A stretch of 64,000 bases of DNA. Source: Psettodes erumei (Eukaryota > Chordata > Actinopteri > Pleuronectiformes > Psettodidae). Positions 37,503 through 45,724 of the stretch are shown here, piece after piece. A program made the translations under genes and the position numbers. How positions within the stretch are numbered: position 1 is the first letter of the stretch; every line of letters begins with the position of its first letter. The stretch is taken from contig JAFBJZ010000381.1 of the NCBI GenBank assembly GCA_016785225.1, positions 483,501-547,500 of the forward strand, written 5' to 3'. Under the pieces are notes generated by a model. It made no database searches. It had not been told where the DNA came from and worked only from the letters and a program-made list of their open reading frames with translations.

Positions 37503-38029
37503 CAGTTGTCTGCAAAGCAGATTGTGTTCAGGACATACCAAATCTTCACATTAATAATCAGGTGTGCTGCTGAGGACTGCAACACCTGCCAGCTGAACAC
37601 ACACACACGCGCGCGCGCGCGCACACAAAGCCCCCCGTCTCACCTATTGGTTTACTATTGGTGTGCACAATTAAAACACGCACGATCTTACGCACGCCGT
37701 GCACGAGCCCCGGATGTCAGTCAGGATCTCATAAACTGCACCGCCCTCCTGAGGTCCGGCTCCGGGCGGAACAGGCAGTGGAGGTGCGTTTGATTCAAGG
37801 CTGACTTTTAAACGCAATAAATGCAGTTGACTTGCGGCGAGAACAACGCGGACAAGTTTGGACAACGGAAGCTAAATAAAGTTCGTCGGGGGGAGAGGCG
37901 GTTAGCACGAAAACTCACCACGTTAGTGAGGAAATCTCCGTCGCTGAGTTCCTCCAGGTCCAACAGGTTGGTCCCCCCGGACGGGTAGAGTTTCTCCGCT
38001 GTTAAACTGTCTAAGATAGACTCCATCAT
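16800..38029 (-). CDS. creb3l1: CREB3L1 (OASIS), ER-bound bZIP transcription factor
   Basis: Type II ER membrane factor. On stress, S1P and S2P release its N-terminal bZIP part, which activates collagen and secretory genes. Exons, 5' to 3': 38029-37919, 30804-30672, 29737-29651, 23654-23582, 23407-23334, 23100-22901, 22151-22005, 21735-21677, 20270-20202, 17945-17843, 17653-17485, 17086-16918, 16836-16800; phases agree, about 476 aa (human about 519). Landmarks: acidic N-terminus with MDDFSSELFNSFFDD and IQAEHSYSLSEDSAPQSP; the MLTEEEKRTLVAEGYP block; basic region RRKIKNKISAQESRRKKK (about 267-284) and leucine zipper through LLQQLQKLQSLI; transmembrane segment about 346-367 (AVCFVLVLGSF); luminal RSLL S1P-type site about 412-415. 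A Ser-rich run after the membrane segment is encoded by a TCC repeat. The 23407 acceptor was chosen to keep frame. The short last exon (RETKLDGVSEFF) is the least certain part. The large introns contrast with the compact neighbours. Confidence 0.93.
17539..17562. repeat. creb3l1: (GGA)n coding repeat in creb3l1
   Basis: Trinucleotide repeat read as TCC on the minus strand. It encodes about eight consecutive serines just luminal to the membrane segment. Confidence 0.85.
17946..20201 (-). other. creb3l1: creb3l1 intron
   Basis: 2.3 kb intron between zipper-encoding exons. It holds a (TG)n tract continued by a G-run (19489-19537) and a C-rich CCCACCCACC stretch (19622-19690). No coding frame was recognised. 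Confidence 0.6.
19489..19537. repeat. (TG)n followed by poly-G
   Basis: About 19 TG units running into eleven G residues, in a creb3l1 intron. Confidence 0.9.
20981..21006. repeat. Poly-A tract
   Basis: About 26 consecutive A residues in the creb3l1 intron 21676-20271. Shorter A-runs follow at 21122-21138 and 21308-21320. This could be the tail of an old retroposon, but no element body was recognised upstream. Confidence 0.8.
28977..29011. repeat. (GA)n microsatellite
   Basis: About 17 GA units in a creb3l1 intron. Confidence 0.9.
29192..29232. repeat. (GGCA)n tetranucleotide repeat
   Basis: About ten GGCA units, followed by degenerate GACA units to about 29265. Confidence 0.9.
31176..31252. 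mobile_element. MITE fragment (GGGCTGCAAC-type)
   Basis: Begins GGGCTGCGACTAATCATTAC and continues with ttcattaccgattaatcgag. This is the terminal region of the same family as the element at 15970-16252. Only one end is present. Confidence 0.65.
31435..31479. repeat. (AC)n/(GC)n alternating tract
   Basis: An ACGC-rich segment followed by about eleven CA units; alternating purine-pyrimidine throughout. Confidence 0.85.
33917..33956. repeat. (TG)n microsatellite
   Basis: About 15 TG units grading into GTGC units, in the first intron of creb3l1. Confidence 0.9.
34162..34194. repeat. (AGAAT)n pentanucleotide repeat
   Basis: About six AGAAT units with one AGAAC variant. Confidence 0.9.
34240..34430. 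mobile_element. Degenerate internal MITE fragment
   Basis: The order of short segments (ataaccaatcag, gaatatcttgag, ggtcagatcaaaacag, attcaaagacatcaccttgg, attattttctga) matches the interior of the MITE family seen at 15970-16252. Ends are eroded. This call rests on remembered family structure. Confidence 0.5.
34732..34903. mobile_element. Short MITE copy (GGGCTGCAAC-type)
   Basis: The left end GGGGCTGAAACGATTCG and the right end cagtcgataatgccgataac followed by cgtcgccgcagcc are the two termini of the family, about 170 bp apart. The interior is reduced and divergent. Confidence 0.6.
37464..37502. repeat. (GC)n(AC)n alternating tract
   Basis: A GCGCGCGC segment continued by about 15 CA units. 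A second such tract, CA then GC, lies at 37599-37626. Confidence 0.9.
37599..37626. repeat. (CA)n(GC)n alternating tract
   Basis: CA units followed by GCGCGCGCGC. Like the tract at 37464-37502, it is a sequence type able to adopt Z-DNA. Confidence 0.85.
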
Positions 38030-38445
38030 GACTGTCTGTGTCTGACGCTCAGTAGCTAAACGGGGAGTGAAGGCTAATCTTTAAAAGCAACTCATGGAAA
38101 TGAGGGGAGGTGGTGGGGGGGGGGGGTCGTTTCCAAGCGGTCGCCGCGCGCTGCGTTCGGGGTCCTGCCGTCATCCGCGTCACCTGGACGTCAACCCGCC
38201 GGGTCGGGACCAGAGTCCGGCTGCCGCTTCTCTTCCGCTGACAAAACTTGGAAAACGTCAAAAAATTCACATCCTTCTCCCGCTGCGGCGGAGACGCTGC
38301 TATCCATCCAGCTGCTCGCGTGCGCCGTCTTCCTCCCCCACCACCACCCTCCTCCTCCTCCTCCTCCTCCCCCGCGCGCCAATGAATATTCAGCGAAAAC
38401 CCCGCCCCGCGGCGTCAAATAACGAGCACGCGCATTCGCCGTAAT
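38030..38445 (-). promoter_or_regulatory. creb3l1: creb3l1 5' UTR and CpG-rich promoter region
   Basis: CpG-rich sequence just upstream of the creb3l1 ATG, with a CCT/CTC pyrimidine repeat at 38341-38372. It changes abruptly to AT-rich sequence after about 38455. The start site is not determined. Confidence 0.5.
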
Positions 38446-39129
38446 TAGCCCCCGTTTACGGAATTAAGGCCAATTAACTGAATATTTTTGAACAGTTTAT
38501 TTCAGAGAGGAATATCATACCTTATATTGTATCTGAACCACAATGTAATAATACTTAATTACACGTAAACGTATTGGCATTAAAAAAAATTCAAATTAAA
38601 AGTACACAAGTATACGTAAAACTACTCAAAGTATCAAAATGTTGTTTTGTCAAAATTTTTATGTAGAGTGGTCCTTGTCAGTGTTTTATTATATTTAGAT
38701 GTACATTAAAATGTGCATTAAAAATTATACATTGAATATTGAAGGTGGCTCAATACTTTTATACATATGATATATTAATATATAGAGACAAAATACTGCC
38801 TTCAGCTACAACACACACACACACACAAAGAACAGCTGCAGTGAAACAGATATTTCTTCCTCCTCCATCCTTGCTGAGGCTCACCCCTCTCATTCCGCCC
38901 CAGATAGGGTCTCTGGCCTCAGCCAGAGAGATTGAAATACCTGTACAGCAGGGCGAGGGAACCCAGGTCCATTGTGTTGCAGGTATCAGGGGTGCATGTG
39001 TGTGTGTGCGCTGCAGCTCTGACCTGTTACCCAATCTGGGTAGATTTCAGTGAAAGAGAAATGTAAGAAGGACATTTCTAAGTGAGATTCTTTTATTTAT
39101 TATTTATGTCTTTTTGCCACCAGTATGTT

Positions 39130-39440
39130 ATTCCAGGCTGAAATATATCTCAATGGCGATGGGACTGGTTACCATGAAATTTGGCACCGACATTCACGGT
39201 GCCCAGAGGAGGAATCCACACTGATTTTGGTAATCCCCTGACTTTTCCCTCGAGCACCACCATGAGGCTGGAATTTGTGGTTTTGGGTGAAACGTCTCCA
39301 TCTTCATTAGTTGGACTGCAATGATATTTGGTTCATGTGCCTTTCTGATCATTTTTAATCCCATGACTTTCCAACTAGTGGCATCTCCAAGTCCAATGTT
39401 TCCAATATTTTGATCTATGAGAAAACAACCTGATGTCTCA
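39130..39440. repeat. Interspersed repeat, teleost-type
   Basis: Contains ccatgaaatttggcaccgac, ggtgcccagaggaggaatcc and ccctgacttttccctcgagc, which I recognise as diverged forms of a sequence scattered through many fish genomes. A gactggttaccatgaaatttgg / gttggactgcaatgatatttgg echo shows an internal repeat. The element class is not known to me. Confidence 0.6.
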
Positions 39441-41635
39441 TGATATTTTTGTGCTTTGTGTTCATCAGTCTTTGACTCAGGGCTCCTTTCAGACTCGAGG
39501 CTCGTGAGCAGGACAAACTGGGGGCCCCCCGGACTGCACTGTTCAATCAAGGTCATCAGACAGAGACAGAGCACCTTTGTCAGAATGGCCCACAGCGATT
39601 CCCACAGGTGATGTTATTTTCAGGTATGTTTTATGTTATCGTCACATTGTGTAACGATCTCCTGTTACTCTCCAACATCTTTCCACTTGACGACCTCTTC
39701 CTCGTTTTTCTTTATGTTCTCCCTTTTCAATTATTCCTGTTGTCTCTGTGCTCCGGCCGCTCCCTTCTTCCCTCCGTCTCTCTTTTCTGGCCACATATCA
39801 GTTTACGGAGGTGTCCCACCCCATAGGACAGGGTGTCTCTGTTCCCCTCTCACACGCGTGGTGCTGTGCGATTGCGATGACCTTCCACTGACTAAAATAC
39901 AGTAACACAACCTAATTCACATTTACAGGTACTGTGCGGACTTCCTGACCACCAGTGGCACTGTGGAGCCAAGTTCACGGCATGTTGACAGGCTCAGCAA
40001 TGATGAAAACACTACGAGGATGAAATGAACTTGTGGCGTAAATGGCGTGCATCTGTGGTTGCACGTCTTAAGATGGGACTCTCTGATTGGCTGTTGGCGT
40101 GATGTTGCAGGTGTGTGACTCATCTTCTATTCTTAGCCCACCGGGGCGACACGGGGCTCTGACCTTTCATCGCCTTGGTGACCACTGTGATGTCACCGCC
40201 TCTTTTGTCTGCGTTCGTCGTTGTGTCCCTCGCTGTCGCTGTCTCTGTCTCTGTGAACCCACTCAGGTTATGACGGTGAAGAAGAGCAGAAACATCACAG
40301 CAGCTGAGCTGGACAACACACACTTCCACTGTATATTCAACATGTATCTGTGTGTGTGTGTGTGAGTCAGGGTTCACTCCTCAAGTCGTCTCTCTTTCTC
40401 AAGCCCCTCTGCTGACTGTTAACAGGAGAATTCGCAGCAGCAACCACTCATGACCGTGAATATAAATTCCTCCTTTGATATTAATGACTTCTGTATCCAG
40501 GCAAGTCTTAAATGAGTGGACTGCCAATGGTAGAGTGCTGAGAAATAACGAAATGCAGCACACAGACAATCGTTTTTATTTGTGTTATAAGTGATTAATC
40601 TCAGCTGAAGACACAAACCACTTACTGCTGGAGATAACAAACACTTGAGTGGCTTCTCTTTCAGGAACAGGAGGAGAGAAGCCCAAAAACACCACGTCAG
40701 CATTGGCTTTTTTCGTCTCGATTACTTCCTGTATATGTCTGTATAGTTGAAATTGCATGACTGATAAAAAACAATGGAAAATAGCCGAAATCAGGAACTA
40801 TATCTCCACACATTCACCCTTTGTTTTAAGTCGAGAGAGGTGCACGGGGCTGGTCGGTTGGTGGCAGCTGGGTGGAGGAGCTGATGCATAATACATGGGG
40901 GGAGTGGACAGGGCGGTGTGACTGGAGAGTAAGTAGGTACACAGTCAATTTTCCCATAATGTCTTTAGAAGTGGCTGGAGAGAGAGCAGTCTGTGTAAAC
41001 AGTGCAGTGGGACTCGGTGTGGCTGAGACTGAGCAGCTCTTCTTCTTCGCAGACAAATAAGATGCCAGAGGAGCCCGGCGCTTTCCTTCCCTGTCTTATT
41101 TTCTCGCCGTGTTGCTCTCTCCCACCCCCCTTTTTTCTTTTTTTTTTCTTTTTAAACCTCTGCCGCTGTTTATGAAGTTCAGAAGTTCAGAGGAGCGATG
41201 GGGAGAGTGGGACACGCGGAGAGGAGGGCGGCTATTGAGCTGAATAACGCCAAGACTGTAATCAAAGCCAGCCCGGCTCTTTACACGCTGTTACATCATC
41301 TACACGCTCAGACAAACGGGCCAAGTTTAAATGCGCTACTTATCGCTACTTATGATGCATGTCGGGGACCGCTTGGTTGATGTATCAAATTATAAAAAAA
41401 AATTAACTTGTGTGAAGGTACCGAAGCTGACAGCCAAGACAGGAATATGTGAACGTTACACCCGTGTGCGTCTGTTCATCGCCATTCACCTGCACACAAG
41501 TCGACGCTCCGTGAGGGCTTGTCGACTTCTCCCACACCGAAACACACACCCGGACGAAGGTTATACACATACACACACAAACAGTACGTGTGCTCGGCGT
41601 ACTGCGGGCCCCTGAGCGCCAGATGAAACGACTGT

Positions 41636-41650
41636 GCCGCCCTCTACTGG
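41636..41650 (-). promoter_or_regulatory. CTCF-like binding motif
   Basis: The plus-strand sequence GCCGCCCTCTACTGG fits the reverse complement of CCASYAGRKGGCRSY at all positions. It lies in the gene-poor gap left of the Ras-like gene. Confidence 0.5.
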
Positions 41651-42280
41651 AGGATGAGACACACACGTACGCGGATGTACAGTAGAATATACCTAAATTC
41701 TGGGAACTGAGCTTCATCACACGAATAAAAAAAATGCAGATGTACGTATGCAACAGAGTTTAACAAGAGAAACACATCCTGCTTGTGCCTCATATTAGCT
41801 TATTGTACTTCGAATGTAACTACACAGATTTGTCAACAAAAATGACCTGATGTGTGTCTGAAATCCGACATCAACGTCATCATCATCACCGTATTTTTTT
41901 CTCTTCCCACAGAAGAAACATGTATCTAGGCCCTGGACTCTGATCCAGGCCCATTAAACAGTCTGCTGATTTTAAAGTGGGTGAGACGAGCTCGTTATTC
42001 TTCCTTCTAAAAATGTCATCCTGCTTCAACCTCTTTTCCAGATGACTTAGGGCTGAGCTGGAATTGTGCAGCAATTGTGTGTTTGACCAGTTCGGGTGAA
42101 ACCTTTTCTTCGAAGGTCCTTCCTGCGACGCTGTGGAGTTGTGTTGCGATTGATAAGAGGATTCGGCATCTTCCTCGGCTCTAATTCCGCGATGCTGATG
42201 TCGAGCTGCAGTGTAACGAGAACAGGCAACACACCCGGTTTTCTCACTGCAGCTGCAGCCGGCGAATTTGTTTGTTGCCG

Positions 42281-42885
42281 TCACCACTGCATGGTCTTGG
42301 AGCGGGTCAGCTTCCTGGTCAGGGCGTGGCGAACCGTCAGCATGTAGGAGCGGCGGTCAGGCAGAGGGCGCCGCTGATCCAACACCAGCCTGTGAGACGC
42401 AACGAACAAAGAGACGTGTTCGAAGAAAACGCGGCGTGATCAAGAGCGGTCGAACTGCGTGGAGTCGGCCGTAAAACGCACCGAATGAGCTGAAACACCG
42501 CCGCCTCCACAGCTGAGACGGCGTCGGCCACAGACAGCTCCCTGAAACCGCACCTGCACGCGCACGAAGAATAAACAGGAAGGAAGCACCGATGATGAGA
42601 GTAGCCTTTTTATTTGGAATACACGAGACGAATGACACAAACCTTAAATCCTTGGCCAGTCTCTGTCCTTCCTCTGTTGTCACCTCCCGCCCGAGTTCCA
42701 GATCTGCCTTATTGGCGACCAGCACTGTAGGAACAACTGACGCAAGCGCACGCCACACACAGACACACACACACACACACACACACAGAAGACAGAAGTG
42801 ATGACATTATCTCTGTGTCCTGTTAACATGTTACCTACAGAGCACAGGACAGGTCTTCCAAACATGGATGCCCAGTCCGTTTGTG

Positions 42886-42918
<33 letters not shown>

Positions 42919-44348
42919 GTAGAGGTGAGAATAGACAGATGTCACCCAGAGCATGAACAGAGACTCGCCGCACCTTAAGAGCCAACAAAGCGAACGCGCT
43001 GTTCCTCTGGAGATCACGCTGATGGCTCACTGGTTCAACAGCACGCATATCATCTTTACACTCGGGAAATATATATAGTACAGGACGGGACTTTGATGTC
43101 TCCAAGCGTCCTGATGTGACGTCACAGTCTGAGTGTTTTAACGCGCCCCGTGATATGGTGTGGCTCCCTACCCAGACTGCGTTTGGTTTGCTCGATGAGC
43201 TTCTTGAGTCGCGGGACCTCCAGGAAGCTGAGGCGCTGCGTGATGGAGTAGAGCAGCAGGAAACCGTCAGCCCAGCGGATGGACGACTCCAGAGAGGCCG
43301 CAGAGCTCTCCTGGAGACGGCAAAGAAAGACAGTCAGACGAACTGGCGCGAATAAACAGGAATATGTTTCTTTGTTTACCCGCTGAGGAAATTTACCTTA
43401 CAGGCGACGTCCAAAATCTCCAGATCCACGGCTTCCTGGTCCACCACCCGATTGCATCTGTAGGTCACTTCTGCGGCGCAGCAACACAGACCAGCGTGAC
43501 TTGATTTCATTCAGCCGGTCGGTCAGAGGTGAAACGTATGAAATGCAGCCTCACCCTTTTTATGGTCGTATTCGCCAATGAAGCGCCTGGTTACGAAGCG
43601 AACACACAGCGCTGGAGACAAAAAGCAGACACGGTGACTGGACGGCGAACAACACAACAGGCGCGACTATTTGCTATCACTGTGTTTCCTTCAAACGGCG
43701 CACACACAAATGTGCAGATAGTTTGTGGGCGCTGAGGTTCAGCCCAAATAACATTGTCTTTCCATTGCTCATTGAGACTGCCGCCTTTTGGCTGTTTCTG
43801 AGAAATACACTTAAACGTGGATAAAATAAATCTGCTGTAACTAATACAAACGGTTTCATACATTCACCACATTTAAATGAAGGTTTCACTGGTTTCCATT
43901 TAATAATCGCCATCATGTTTGAGGTTTCAACCTTCTCCTTTTCAGAAAGACTGCTCTGATTAAATGATGTAAAAAAAAATGAGAACTTTGATCAAAAGCG
44001 TGAGAAGTCCGTTTCCAAGGCAAAGCAATTTCTCATGCCCATCTGCGTGACCCGCAATGGCAGGGGACACGATTGGAGACAGGCAGCGGTCTGACATTAA
44101 GACTTAGCAGCGGACGTCACAGAAGCTCAGGAAGAGGGGTCGACTTCAGACCTGCGAGAGGTTTCCATATTTAGCGAAACCTCCTAAACCGTGACCAACA
44201 TTCACCCCTAAACTTAACCTCATTCGTCTCCTTAAACTGGATTTATTTTTCCTGAATGCGTCCCTCTGCCTTCTTGTCCAGTTTCCCGGAGTTTACCTGT
44301 TTTTCCAGTGTTCTGAGCTCCCAGGATGAGGAGTTTGACAGGAACCAT
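42281..44348 (-). CDS. Atypical Ras-family GTPase, RERG/RERGL-like
   Basis: Small GTP-binding protein of the RERG/RASL group. Exons, 5' to 3': 44348-44297, 43611-43555, 43470-43397, 43310-43172, 42736-42643, 42553-42482, 42389-42281 (stop 42283-42281); phases agree and give 198 aa, the size of RERG (about 199) and RERGL (about 204). P-loop GAQNTGKT is residues 10-17. FVTRRFIGEYD matches the switch-I region of RERG-like proteins. IRWADGFLLLYSIT and ANKADLELGREV (N116, K117, D119) are the expected core strands and base-recognition motif. The DTAGQ motif of Ras is replaced by DVACK (57-61), so the switch-II glycine and catalytic glutamine are missing, as I recall for human RERGL. The C-terminus is basic and lacks a CAAX box, so lipid anchoring is unlikely. 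Orthology to RERGL versus another RASL member is not settled. Confidence 0.85.
42764..42787. repeat. (CA)n microsatellite
   Basis: About twelve CA units near the 3' splice site of the 42736-42643 exon. A (TG)n tract of similar size lies at 42889-42916 in the same intron. Confidence 0.9.
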
Positions 44349-45174
44349 CGTCCCGCTGGGTCCCGCTGTTCGTCCGCTGTCCGTCCTGCCGCTTGTCCCT
44401 GCATGAAAACCCTACGGGGAGGAGCGGAGGCGGCAGAGTCAACTTTAACCGACAATACGTTTACACGCGGACGTAAATGAAGCCGCGGGACTGCGCACGG
44501 CCCCAGCGCAAACACTGCGCTATACGTTGCAGCGATACTGCCATTAAAGAAGAAATGAATTCCAGATAAGGAGAGGAGGGAAAATAACGAACTCACTGTG
44601 TTTGGTCTCAGACACTGAGCAGACAGGGGGAGCGGCGTGATGGGACTGTCTTCTCTCCTTTTCTGTGTGTGTGTGTGTGTGTGTGTGTGCGCCCCTCTGC
44701 TCGTGTTTGGTTTTAAGAGCTCTCTCGCTCTCTCTCTCTCTCTCTCTCAGGGAACAGTATATGACAAGAGCCATTTGTCGGGAGGAGCCAGTGTCCCGCT
44801 CCAGACACCAGAATCCCATTCTGGATCCATTCAAGACACACATAAACACCTGTTTAGGGGCTTTAATCCTGAAATGAAGATAAAGTTGCTGTGAAACCCA
44901 ACGTCCCCCCCCTTTTCAAAAAGCCAAACATTTACTCCCATACATACTACAATGGTTTTAAGACCCGACTGAGTGCTGCTCGAGTGCTCACGGTTCAGTT
45001 TTGTGAATATGAGGGTTGTGTTTTGCACCAAAAAAAAAAAAAAACCAAGACCTCGAGACTTTGAGCTGAAGCTTTCAAAACTTGTTTGTACCTTAACGCC
45101 TCTCAAACATGAGGTCGACGAGGAGCAGTCTTCACTTGTCCGCGACACCACGACAGAACACCGCTAAACTGGCA
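44349..45174. other. Upstream region of the Ras-like gene / ndufs1 3' flank
   Basis: Holds (TG)n at 44662-44690, (CT)n at 44726-44750 and an A-run at 45030-45043. It presumably includes the 5' UTR and promoter of the Ras-like gene. No coding sequence was recognised. Confidence 0.5.
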
Positions 45175-45194
45175 TAAAGACATTAGTAAGATTT

Positions 45195-45200
45195 TTTATT
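45195..45200 (-). terminator. ndufs1: Poly(A) signal of ndufs1
   Basis: AATAAA on the minus strand about 180 bp after the ndufs1 stop codon, giving a short 3' UTR. Confidence 0.7.
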
Positions 45201-45379
45201 CATATCCCATAGGTTTCATTCAACAAAGCTCGTTTCCGGGAGCGAAAACGATTCGACTGTGTACAACAAGCATCGAGGACAACTTTAAATTACGGAGCGA
45301 CGCCGAGCGCTCGAGTTCTTTCGGCAGAGGAGAGAGGCGGGCTTCGTCGTGGTGTGTTGCGTGAGGTGTGACTGGGCGT

Positions 45380-45678
45380 TCAGCAAACCGAGGGCTCGTC
45401 GACGGCGGCGGCTCCTTCTGTGACGGCTTTGACGCATTTGGCCATCGTCTGCGAAGCCCTGCTGATGGGGTCTGTAAAAATAAGAAGAGAGACTGTATAA
45501 GAAGCTATTTTTTTTTTTAATTTTTACCTGTGCATCCACTGTAAAAAAAAAAAAAAATACACTAACCTGTCATGTAGAAGTCCTTCACTGTCAGTTGGGG
45601 TGGTACCAAAGGTGCTGCCAGGAGGTCCTGCTGCACCGCCTGAGAGCGAGAAAACAGCCGAGTCAAGAAATCTGCCTC

Positions 45679-45724
<46 letters not shown>

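Larger units (their letters stand above)
30805..37918 (-). other. creb3l1: creb3l1 first intron (7.1 kb)
   Basis: Largest intron of the window. It holds three MITE fragments (31176-31252, 34240-34430, 34732-34903), several microsatellites including an AGAAT repeat, a 14 bp perfect palindrome at 34588-34601, and an octamer-like ATGCAAAT at 34108-34115 beside a CCAAT (34092-34096). No exon was recognised. First introns of transcription-factor genes often carry enhancers, but that is inference here. Confidence 0.6.
38446..42280. other. Intergenic region
   Basis: Between creb3l1 and the Ras-like gene. It is AT-rich at first, then mixed. I see one interspersed repeat (39130-39440), a CTCF-like site (41636-41650) and short CA tracts. 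No open frame here has both splice sites and a recognisable protein. The last few hundred bases probably belong to the 3' UTR of the Ras-like gene. Confidence 0.6.

Noticed and set aside
39194..39574. 126-codon minus-strand frame as a gene
   Set aside because: It lies almost entirely within a dispersed teleost repeat and has no known domain.
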